DNA of 64,000 bases from Cinclus cinclus (lineage: Eukaryota; Chordata; Aves; Passeriformes; Cinclidae): positions 37,024,654 through 37,088,653 of the forward strand of contig NC_085052.1 in assembly GCF_963662255.1 (NCBI RefSeq), in the 5' to 3' direction. Shown in pieces: positions 8,093-19,986 of the stretch (positions are counted from its first letter, which is position 1; every line of letters begins with the position of its first letter). The translations under genes were made by a program, and so were the position numbers. The notes below the pieces were generated by a model. The model was given only the letters and a program-made list of their open reading frames with translations, was not told the origin of the DNA and did not search any database.

Positions 8093-11000
8093 TGGTGTCA
8101 CAATGGTTCCATGCTTCTCTTAACTCCTGTGCTGTCATAATGCATCCCATGCCCTTTTAGGCCACATGATGTCAAAATGAATTATTTGATTCTTGGCCTC
8201 CATGGTGGCATAAAAAATCCTTGCTTCTATTGGTCCCCGTGCTGTAACAATTCATCCCTGGCCCTTTTAGTCCCATTGGTGTCACAAGGGATCATTAGAT
8301 TGTTAGCCTGCATTGGGTCACAATGGTTCCTTGCTTCTCTTAACCTCTGTGCTGTCACAATGCATCCCATGCCCTTTTAGGCCACTTGATGTCACAATGA
8401 ATCATTTAATTCTTGGCCTCCATGGTGGCGTAATTGTACCAGGTTTTAATCGGGCCCCATGCTTTCACAATATATCCCTGCCCCTTTTAGGCCCATTGGT
8501 GTCAAAAGGGATCATTAGATTGTTAGCCTGCATTGGGTCACAATGGTTCCTTGCTTCTCTTAACCTCTGTGTTGTCACAATGCATACCATGCCCTTTTAG
8601 GCCACTTGATGTCACAATGAATCATTTGATTCTTGGCCTCCATGGTGTCATAATGGTTCCTTGTTTCTATTGGGCACCATGCTGTCACAATTCATCCCTG
8701 GCCCTTTTACGCCCCCTGGTGTCAAATGGGATCCTGGGATTATTAGCCTCTATTGGGTCACAATGCATCCTTGCTTCTCTTAACCCCTGTGGTGTCACAA
8801 TGCATCCCATGCCCTTTTAGGCCACTTGATGTCACAATGAATCATTTGATTCTTGGCCTCCATGGTGGCGAAATTGTACCAGGTTTTAATTGGGCCCCAT
8901 GCTTTCACAATAGATCCCTGCCCCTTTTAGGACCATTGGTGTCAAAAGGGATCATAAGATTATTAGCCTGCATTGGGTCACAATGGTTCCTTGCTTCTCT
9001 TAACCCCTGTGCTGACACAATGCATCCCATGCCCTTTTAGGCCACATGATGTTACAATGAATCATTTGATTCTTGGCCTCCATGGTGGCATAATAGATCC
9101 TTGCTTCTATTGGTCCCCGTGCTGTAACAATCCATCCCTGGCACTTTTTATACCCCCTGGTGCCACAAGGGATCATTAGATTGTTAGCCTGCATTGGGTC
9201 ACAATGGTTCCTTGCTTCTCTTAACCTCTGTGGTGTCACAATGCATTCCAAGCCCTTTTAGGCCACTTGATGTCACAATGAACCATTTGATTCTTGCCCT
9301 TCATGGTGTCATAATTGTTCCTTGCTTCTATAGGTCCCCATGCTGTCTGAGTCCATCCGTGGAACTTTTGCGCCCCCTGGTGTCAAAAGGGATTCCTAGA
9401 TTGTTAGCCTGCATTGGGTCACAATGGTTCCTTGCTTCTCTTAACCCCTGTGGTGTCACAATGCATCCCATGCCCTTTTAGGCCACTTGATGTCACAATG
9501 AATCATTTGATTCTTGGCCTCCACGGTGGCATAATAGATCCTTGCTTCTATTGGTCCCCGTGCTGTAACAATCCATCCCTGGCCCTTTTTATACCCCCTG
9601 GTGTCACAAGGGATCATTAGATTGTTAGCCTGCATTGGGTCACAATGGTTCCTTGTTTCTCTTAACCCCTGTGGTGTCACAATGCATCCCTATGCGCTTT
9701 TAGGCCACATGATGTCACAATGAATTATTAGATTCTTGGCCTCCACGGTGGCATAATATATCCTTGCTTCTATTGGTCCCCGTGCTGTAACAATTCATCC
9801 CTGGCCCTTTTAGGCCCATTGGTGTAAACAAGGGATCATTAGACTGTTAGCCTGCATTGGGTCACAATGGTTCCTTGCTTCTCTTAACCTCTGTGGTGTC
9901 ACAATGCATTCCAAGCCCTTTTAGGCCACTTGGTCTTACAATGAACCATTTGATTCATGGCCTTCATGGTGTCATAATGGTTCCTTGCTTCTTTAGGTCC
10001 CCATGCTGTCAGAGTTCATCCGTGGTCCTTTTGCGCACCCGGGTGTCAAAAGGGATTCTTAGATTGTTAGCCTGCATTGGGTCACAATGGTTCCCTGCTT
10101 CTCTTAACCCCTGTGGTGTCACAATGCATCCCATGCCCTTTTAGGCCACTTGATGTCACAATGAATCATTTGATTCTTGGCCTCCATGGTGGCATAATTG
10201 TACCAGGTTTTACTTGGGCCCCATGCTTTCACAATTCATCCCTGCCCCTTTTAGGCCCATTGGTGTCACAAGCGATCATTACATTGTTAGCCTGCATTGG
10301 GTCACAATGGATCCTTGCTTCTCTTAACCCCTGTGCTGTCACAATGCCTCCCATGCCCTTTTAGGCCACTTGATGTCACAATGAATCATTTGATTCTTGG
10401 CCTCCATGGTGGCGTAATTGTACCAGGTTTTAATTGGGCCCCATGCTGCCACAATTCATCCCTGGCCCTTTTACGCCCCCTGGTGTCAAATGGGATCCTG
10501 GGATTTTTAGCCTCCATTGGGTCACAATGGATCCTTACTTCTCTTAACCCCTGTGCTGTCACAATGCATCCCATGCCCTTTTAGGCCACATGATGTCACA
10601 ATGAATTATTTGATTCTTGCCCTCCATGGCGGCATAATAGATCCTTGATTCTATTGGTCCCCGTGCTGTGACAATTCATCCCTGGCCCTTTTAGGCCCAT
10701 TGGTGTCACAAGGGATCATTAGATTGTTAGCCTCCATTGGGTCACAATGGATCCTTGCTTCTCTTAATCTCTGTGGTGTCAAAATGCATCCCATGCCCTT
10801 TTAGGCCACTTGATGTCACAATGAATCATTTGATTCTTGGCCTCCAAGCTGTCATAATGGTTCCTTGTTTCTATTGGGCCCCATGCTTTCACAATACATC
10901 CCTGCCCCCTTTAGGCCCATTGGTGTCAAAAGGGATCATTAGATTGTTAGCCTCCATTGGGTCACAATGGATCCTTACTTCTCTTAACCCCTGTGCTGTC

Positions 11001-12449
11001 ACAATGCATCCCATGCCTTTTTAGGCCACATGACGTCACAATGAATTATTTGATTCTTGGCCTCCATGGCGGCATAATAGATCCTTGCTTCTATTGGTCC
11101 CCGTGCTGTAACAATCCATCCCTGGCCCTTTTTATAGCCCCTGGTGCCACAAGGGATCATTAGATTGTTAGCCTGCATTGGGTCACAATGGTTCCTTGCT
11201 TCTCTTAACCTCTGTGGTGTCACAATGCATTCCAAGCCCTTTTAGGCCACTTGGTCTTACAATGAACCATTTGATTCTTGGCCTTCATGGTGTCATAATG
11301 GTTCCTTGCTTCTATAGGTCCCCATGCTGTCAGAAATCATCCGTGGTCCTTTTGCGCCCCCTGGTGTCAAAAGGGATTCTTAGATTGTTAGCCTGCATTG
11401 GGTCACAATGGTTCCTTGCTTCTCTTAACCCCTGTGGTGTCACAATGCATCCCATGCCCTTTTAGGCCACTTGATGTCACAATGCATGAATTGATTCTTG
11501 GCCTCCATGGTGGCATAATTGTACCAGGTTTTACTTGGGCCCCATGCTTTCACAATTCATCCCTGCCCCTTTTAGGCCCATTGGTGTCAAAAGGGATCAT
11601 TAGATTGTTAGCCTGCATTGGGTCACAATGGTTCCTTGCTTCTCTTAACCTCTATGGTGTCACAATGCATCCCGTGCCCTTTTAGGCCACATGATGTCAC
11701 AATGAATCATTTGATTCTTGGCCTCCATGGTGGCATAATAGATCCTTGCTTCTATTTGTCCCCGTGCTGTAACAATCCATCCCTGGCCCTTTTTATAGCC
11801 CCTGGTGCCACAAGGGATCATTCGATTGTTAGCCTGCATTGGGTCACAATGGTTCCTTGCTTCTCTTAACCTCTGTGGTGTCACAATGCATGCCAAGCCC
11901 TTTTAGGCCACTTGATGTCACAATGAACCATTTGATTCTTGGCCTTCATGGTGTCATAATGGTTCCTTGCTTCTATAGGTCCCCATGCTGTCAGAGTCCA
12001 TCCGTGGTCCTTTTGCGCCCCCTGGTGTCAAAAGGGATTCTTAGATTGTTAGCCTGCATTGGGTCACAATGGATCCTTGCTTCTCTTAACCCCTGTGCTG
12101 TCACAATGCATCCCATGCCCTTTTAGGCCACATGACGTCACAATGAATCATTTGATTCCTGGCCTCCATGGCGGCATAATAGATCCTTGCTTCTATTGGT
12201 CCCCGTGCTGTAACAATTCATCCCTGGCCCTTTTAGGCCCATTGGTGTCACAAGGGATCATTAGATTGTTAGCCTGCATTGGGTCACAATGGTTCCTTGC
12301 TTCTCTTAACCTCTGAGGTGTCACAATGCATACCATGCCCTTTTAGGCCACTTGATGTCACAATGAATCATTTGATTCTTGGCCTCCCTGGTGTCATAAA
12401 CGTTCCTTGCTTGTATTGGGCCCCATGCTGTCAGAGTCCATCCGTGGTC

Positions 12450-14701
12450 CTTTTGCGCCCCCTGGTGTCAAAAGGGATTCTTAGATTGTTAGCCTCCATT
12501 GGGTCACAATGGATCCTTGCTTCTCTTAACCCCTGTGCTGTCACAATGCATCCCATGCCCTTTTAGGCCACTTGATGTCACAATGAATCATTTGATTCTT
12601 GGCCTCCATGGTGGTGTAATTGTACCAGGTTTTACTTGGGCCCCATGCTTTCACAATTAATCCCTGGCCCTTTTAGGCCCATTGGTGTAAACAAGGGATC
12701 ATTAGATTGTTAGCCTGCATTGGGTCACAATGGTTCCTTGCTTCTCTTAACCTCTGTGGTGTCACAATGCATCCCATGCCCTTTTGGGCCACTTGATGTC
12801 ACAATGAATCATTTGATTCTTGGCCTCCATGGTGTCATAATGGTTCCTTGTTTCTATTGGGCCCCATGCCTTCACAATACATCCCTGCCCCTTTTAGGAG
12901 CCTTGGTGTCAAAAGGGATCATTAGATTGTTAGCCTGCATTGGGTCACAATGGTTCCTTGCTTCTCTTAACCCCTGTGCTGTCAGAATGCATCCCATGCC
13001 CTTTTAGGCCACATGATGTTACAATGAATTATTTGATTCTTGGCCTCCATGGCGGCATAATAGATCCTTGCTTCTATTGGTCCCCGTGCTGTAACAATTC
13101 ATCCCTGGCCCTTTTAGGCCCATTGGTGTCACAAGGGATCATTAGATTGTTAGCCTCCATTGGGTCACAATGGATCCTTGCTTCTCTTAACCCCTGTGGT
13201 GTCTCAATGCATCCCATGCCCTTTTAGGCCACTTGATGTCACAATGAATCATTTGATTCTTGGCCTCCATGGTGGCATAATTGTACCAGGTTTTAATTGG
13301 GCCCCATGCTTTCACAATACATCTCTGCCCCATTTAGGCCCATTGGTGTCACAAGGGATCATTAGATTGTTAGCCTGCATTGGGTCACAATGGATCCTTG
13401 CTTCTCTTAACCCCTGTGCTGTCACAATGCATCCCATGCCCTTTTAGGCCACATGATGTCACAATGAATTATTTGATTCTTGGCCTCCATGGTGGCATAA
13501 TAGATCCTTGCTTCTATTGGTCCCCGTGCTGTAACAATTCATCCCTGGCCCTTTTAGGCCCATTGGTGTCACAACGGATCATTAGATTGTTAGCCTGCAT
13601 TGCGTCACAATGGTTCCTTGCTTCTCTTAACCTCTGTGGTGTCACAATGCATCCCATGCCCTTTTAGGCCACTTGATGTCACTATGAATCATTTGATTCT
13701 TGGCCTCCATGGCGGCGTAATTGTACCAGGTTTTAATTGGGTCCCATGCTTTCACAATACATCCCTGGCCCTTTTTATACCCCCTGGTGCCACAAGGGAT
13801 CATTAGATTGTTAGCCTGCATTGGGTCACAATGGTTCCTTGCTTCTCTTAACCTCTGTGGTGTCACAATGCATTCCAAGCCCTTTTAGGCCACTTGGTCT
13901 TACAATGAACCATTTGATTCTTGGCCTTCATGGTGTCATAATGGTTCCTTGCTTCTATAGGTCCCCATGCTGTCAGAGTCCATCCGTGGTCCTTTTGCGC
14001 CCCCTGGTGTCAAAAGGGATTCTTAGATTGTTAGCCTGCATTGGGTCACAATGGATCCTTGCTTCTCTTAACCCCTGTGCTGTCACAATGCATCCCATGC
14101 CCTTTTAGGCCACTTGATGTCACAATGAATCATTTGATTCTTGGCCTCCATGGTGTCATAATGGTTCCTTGTTTCTATTGGGCCCCATGCTGTCACAATT
14201 CATCCCTGGCCCTTTTACGCCCCCTGGTGTCAAATGGGATCCTGGGATTATTAGCCTCCATTGGGTCACAATGCATCCTTGCTTCTCTTAACCCCTGTGG
14301 TGTCACAATGCATCCCATGCCCTTTTAGGCCACTTGATGTCACAATGAATCATTTGATTCTTGGCCTCCACGGTGGCATAATAGATCCTTGCTTCTATTG
14401 GTCCCCGTGCTGTAACAATCCATCCCTGTCCCTTTTTATACCCCCTGGTGCCACAAGGGATCATTAGATTGTTAGCCTGCATTGGGTCACAATGGTTCCT
14501 TGCTTCTCTTAACCTCTGTGGTGTCACAATGCATTCCAAGACCTTTTAGGCCACTTGGTCTTACAATGAACCATTTGATTTTTGGCCTTCATGGTGTCAT
14601 AATGGTTCCTTGCTTCTATAGGTCCCCATGCTGTCAGAGTCCATCCGTGGTCCTTTTGCGCCCCCTGGTGTCAAAAGGGATTCTTAGATTGTTAGCCTGC
14701 A
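12450..14701 (+). repeat. 2.25-kb block, copy 2
   Basis: This is the second copy of the block at the left edge of the window. It starts in the last third of a class E monomer and runs C-A-B-C-B-F-D-A-F-D. Differences from copy 1 include AGGAGCC instead of AGGCGCC at about 12,897 and CGGCG instead of TGGCG at about 13,712. The monomer at 14041 carries GGATCC and GTGCTGTC where copies 1 and 3 have GGTTCC and GTGGTGTC, which looks like a small conversion tract. Confidence 0.85.
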
Positions 14702-16683
14702 TTGGGTCACAATGGTTCCTTGCTTCTCTTAACCCCTGTGGTGTCACAATGCATCCCATGCCCTTTTAGGCCACTTGATGTCACAATGAATCATTTGATT
14801 CTTGGCCTCCATGGTGTCATAATGGTTCCTTGTTTCAATTGGGCCCCATGCTGTCACAATTCATCCCTGGCCCTTTTACGCCCCCTGGTGTCAAATGGGA
14901 TCCTGGGATTATTAGCCTCCATTGGGTCACAATGGATCCTTGCTTCTCTTAACCCCTGTGCTGTCACAATGCATCCCATGCCCTTTTAGGCCACATTATG
15001 TCACAATGAATTATTTGATTCTTGGCCTCCATGGCGGCATAATAGATCCTTGCTTCTATTGGTCCCCGTGCTGTAACAATTCATCCCTGGCCCTTTTAGG
15101 CCCATTGGTGTCACAAGGGATCATGAGATTGTTAGCCTCCATTGGGTCACAATGGATCCTTGCTTCTCTTAACCCCTGTGGTGTCTCAATGCATCCCATG
15201 ACCTTTTAGGACACTTGATGTCACAATGAATCATTTGATTCTTGGCCTCCATGGTGGCATAATTGTACCAGGTTTTAATTGGGCCCCATGCTTTCACAAT
15301 ATATCTCTGCCCCATTTAGGCCCATTGGTGTCACACGGGATCATTAGATTGTTAGCCTGCATTGGGTCACAATGGATCCTTGCTTCTCTTAACCCCTGTG
15401 CTGTCACAATGCATCCCATGCCCTTTTAGGCCACATGATGTCACAATGAATTATTTGATTCTTGGCCTCCATGGTGGCATAATAGATCCTTGCTTCTATT
15501 GGTCCCCGTGCTGTAACAATTCATCCCTGGCCCTTTTAGGCCCATTGGTGTCACAACGGATCATTAGATTGTTAGCCTGCATTGCGTCACAATGGTTCCT
15601 TGATTCTCTTAACCTCTGTGCTGTCACAATGCATCCCATGCCCTTTTAGGCCACTTGATGTCACTATGAATCATTTGATTCTTGGCCTCCATGGTGGCGT
15701 AATTGTACCAGGTTTTAATTGGGTCCCATGCTTTCACAATACATCCCTGGCCCTTTTTATACCCCCTGGTGCCACAAGGGATCATTAGATTGTTAGCCTG
15801 CATTGGGTCACAATGGTTCCTTGCTTCTCTTAACCTCTGTGGTGTCACAATGCATTCCAAGCCCTTTTAGGCCACTTGGTCTTACAATGAACCATTTGAT
15901 TCTTGGCCTTCATGGTGTCATAATGGTTCCTTGCTTCTATAGGTCCCCATGCTGTCAGAGTCCATCCGTGGTCCTTTTGCGCCCACTGGTGTCAAAAGGG
16001 ATTCTTAGATTGTTAGCCTGCATTGGGTCACAATGGTTCCTTGCTTCTCTTAACCCCTGTGGTGTCACAATGCATCCCATGCCCTTTTAGGCCACTTGAT
16101 GTCACAATGAATCATTTGATTCTTGGCCTCCATGGTGTCATAATGGTTCCTTGTTTCTATTGGTCCCCATGCTGTCACAATTCATCCCTGGCCCTTTTAC
16201 GCCCCCTGGTGTCAAATGGGATCCTGGGATTATTAGCCTCCATTGGGTCACAATGCATCCTTGCTTCTCTTAACCCCTGTGGTGTCACAATGCATCCCAT
16301 GCCCTTTTAGGCCACTTGATGTCACAATGAATCATTTGATTCTTGGCCTCCACGGTGGCATAATAGATCCTTGCTTCTATTGGTCCCCGTGCTGTAACAA
16401 TCCATCCCTGTCCCTTTTTATACCCCCTGGTGCCACAAGGGATCATTAGATTGTTAGCCTGCATTGGGTCACAATGGTTCCTTGCTTCTCTTAACCTCTG
16501 TGGTGTCACAATGCATTCCAAGACCTTTTAGGCCACTTGGTCTTACAATGAACCATTTGATTTTTGGCCTTCATGGTGTCATAATGGTTCCTTGCTTCTA
16601 TAGGTCCCCATGCTGTCAGAGTCCATCCGTGGTCCTTTTGCGCCCCCTGGTGTCAAAAGGGATTCTTAGATTGTTAGCCTGCA
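12940..16683 (+). repeat. 9-mer (1,982-bp) tandem duplication, internal
   Basis: Monomers at 12940 through 14482 match those at 14922 through 16464 at offset 1,982, eight monomers in register. The match fails at 14702 versus 16684. This is a longer duplication than the one at the left edge, and it is absent at the equivalent place in super-repeat copy II. The 9-mer therefore varies in copy number among otherwise similar blocks. Confidence 0.82.
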
Positions 16684-17123
16684 TTGGGTCACAATGGTTC
16701 CTTGCTTCTCTTAACCCCTGTGCTGTCACAATGCATCCCATGCCCTTTCAGGCCACTTGATGTCACAATGAATCATTTAATTCTTGGCCTCCATGGTGGC
16801 GTAATTGTACCAGGTTTTAATTGGGCCCCATGCTTTCACAATATATCCCTGCCCCTTTTAGGCCCATTGGTGACAAAAGGGATCATTAGATTGTTAGCCT
16901 CCATTGGGTCACAATGCATCCTTGCTTCTCTTAACCCCTGTGGTGTCACAATGCATCCCATGCCCTTTTAGGCCACATGATGTCACAATGAATCATTTCA
17001 TTCTTGGCCTCCACCGTGGCATAATAGATCCTTGCTTCTATTGGTCCCCATGCTTTCACAATTCATCCCTGCCCCTTTTAGGCCCATTGGTTTCACAAGG
17101 GATCATTAGATTGTTAGCCTGCA

Positions 17124-19325
17124 TTGGGTCACAATGGTTCCTTGCTTCTCTTAACCTCTGAGGTGTCACAATGCATCCCATGCCCTTTTAGGCCACTTGA
17201 TGTCACAATGAATCATTTGATTCTTGGCCTCCATGGTGTCATAATGGTTCCTTGTTTCTATTGGGCCCCATGCTGTCACAATTCATCCCTGGCCCTTTTA
17301 CGCCCCCTGGTGTCAAATGGGATCCTGGGATTATTAGCCTCCATTGGGTCACAATGGATCCTTGCTTCTCTTAACCCCTGTGGTGTCACAATGCATCCCA
17401 TGCCCTTTTAGGCCACTTGATGTCACAATGAATCATTTGATTCTTGGCCACAACGGTGGCATAGTAAATCCTTGCTTCTATTGGTCCCCGTGCTGTAACA
17501 ATCCATCCCTGGCCCTTTTTATACCCCCTGGTGCCACAAAGGATCATTAGATTGTTAGCCTGCATTGGGTCACAATGGTTCCTTGCTTCTCTTAACCTCT
17601 GTGGTGTCACAATGCAACCCATGCCCTTTTAGGCCACATGATGTCACAATGAATCATTTGATTTTTGGCATCCATGGTGGCATAATTGTACCAGGTTTTA
17701 CTTGGGCCCCATGCTTTCACAATTCATCGCTGCCCCTTTTAGGCCCATTGGTGTCACAAGGGATCATTAGATTGTTAGCCTGCATTGGGTCACAATGGTT
17801 CCTTGCTTCTCTTAACCTCTGTGGTGTCACAATGCATCCCATGCCCTTTTAGGCCACTTGATGTCACAATGAAACATTTGATTCTTGGCCTCCATGGTGT
17901 CATAATGGTTCCTTGTTTTTATTGGGCCCCATGCTGTCACAATTCATCCCTGGCCCTTTTACGCCCCCTGGTGTCAAATGGGATCCTGGGATTATTAGCC
18001 TCCATTGGGTCACAATGGATCCTTGCTGCTCTTAACCTCTGTGCTGTCACAATGCATCCCATGCCCATTTAGGCCACTTGATGTCACAATGAATCATTTG
18101 ATTCTTGGACTCCACGGTGGCATAATAGATCCTTGCTTCTATTGGTCCCCGTGCTTTCACAATTCATCCCTGCCCCTTTTAGGCCCATTGGTTTCACAAG
18201 GGATCATTAGATTGTTAGCCTGCATTGGGTCACAATGGTTCCTTGCTTCTCTTAACCTCTGAGGTGTCACAATGCATCCCATGCCCTTTTAGGCCACTTG
18301 ATGTCACAATGAATCATTTGATTCTTGGCCTCCATGGTGTCATAATGGTTCCTTGTTTCTATTGGGCCCCATGCTGTCACAATTCATCCCTGGCCCTTTT
18401 ACGCCCCCTGGTGTCAAATGGGATCCTGGGATTATTAGCCTCCATTGGGTCACAATGGATCCTTGCTTCTCTTAACCCCTGTGCTGTCACAATGCATCCC
18501 ATGCCCTTTTAGGCCACTTGATGTCACAATGAATCATTTGATTCTTGGCCACAACGGTGGCATAGTAAATCCTTGCTTCTATTGGTCCCCGTGCTGTAAC
18601 AATCCATCCCTGGCCCTTTTTATACCCCCTGGTGCCACAAAGGATCATTAGATTGTTAGCCTGCATTGGGTCACAATGGTTCCTTGCTTCTCTTAACCTC
18701 TGTGGTGTCACAATGCAACCCATGCCCTTTTAGGCCACATGATGTCACAATGAATCATTTGATTTTTGGCATCCATGGTGGCATAATTGTACCAGGTTTT
18801 ACTTGGGCCCCATGCTTTCACAATTCATCGCTGCCCCTTTTAGGCCCATTGGTGTCACAAGGGATCATTAGATTGTTAGCCTGCATTGGGTCACAATGGT
18901 TCCTTGCTTCTCTTAACCTCTGTGGTGTCACAATGCATCCCATGCCCTTTTAGGCCACTTGATGTCACAATGAAACATTTGATTCTTGGCCTCCATGGTG
19001 TCATAATGGTTCCTTGTTTTTATTGGGCCCCATGCTGTCACAATTCATCCCTGGCCCTTTTACGCCCCCTGGTGTCAAATGGGATCCTGGGATTATTAGC
19101 CTCCATTGGGTCACAATGGATCCTTGCTGCTCTTAACCTCTGTGCTGTCACAATGCATCCCATGCCCATTTAGGCCACTTGATGTCACAATGAATCATTT
19201 GATTCTTGGACTCCACGGTGGCATAATAGATCCTTGCTTCTATTGGTCCCCGTGCTGTAACAATCCATCCCTGGCCCTTTTTATACCCCCTGGTGCCACA
19301 AGGGATCATTAGATTGTTAGCCTGC
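17124..19325 (+). repeat. 5-mer (1,101-bp) tandem duplication, copy I
   Basis: Monomers starting at 17124, 17344, 17565 and 17785 recur at 18225, 18445, 18666 and 18886 (offset 1,101). Striking private variants are shared, such as GGCCACAACGGTGGCATAG and CAATGCAACCC. The fifth monomer (18005 versus 19106) agrees only in its first half: the second copy switches to class F and is then followed by class D. The two copies differ at about 17,393 (GGTGTC versus GCTGTC). Confidence 0.85.
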
Positions 19326-19546
19326 ATTGGGTCACAATGGTTCCTTGCTTCTCTTAACCTCTGTGGTGTCACAATGCATTCCAAGCCCTTTTAGGCCACT
19401 TGGTCTTACAATGAACCATTTGATTCTTGGCCTTCATGGTGTCATAATGGTTCCTTGCTTCTATAGGTCCCCATGCTCTCAGAGTTCATCCGTGGTCCTT
19501 TTGCGCCCCCTGGTGTCAAAAGTGATTCTTAGATTGTTAGCCTGCA

Positions 19547-19986
19547 TTGGGACACAATGGTTCCTTGCTTCTCTTAACCCCTGTGCTGTCACAATGCATC
19601 CCATGCCCTTTTAGGCAACATGATGTCACAATGAATCATTTGATTCTTGGCCTCCATGGTGGCGTAATTGTACCAGGTTTTACTTGGGCCCCATGCTTTC
19701 ACAATATATCCCTGCACTTTTAGGCCCATTGGTGTCACAAGGGATCATTAGATTGTTAGCCTGCATTGGGTCACAATGGTTCCTTGTTTCTCTTTACCTC
19801 TGTGGTGTCACAATTCATCCCATGCCCTTTTAGGCCACTTGATGTCACAATGAATCATTAGATTCTTGGCCTACACGGTGGCATAATAGATCCTTGCTTC
19901 TATTGGTCCCCGTGCTGTAACAATCCATCCCTGGCCCTTTTTATACCCCCTGGTGAGACAAAGGATCATTAGATTGTTAGCCTGCA
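19547..19986 (+). repeat. Irregular monomer pair (219 and 221 bp)
   Basis: The first monomer begins GGGACACAATGG instead of GGGTCACAATGG and lost one base in CCCTGCACTTTTAGG, making it 219 bp. The second ends CTGGTGAGACAAAGG in place of CTGGTGCCACAAGGG. The pair recurs at offset 17,734 (37281-37720). These private changes are useful for placing long reads within the array. Confidence 0.7.
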
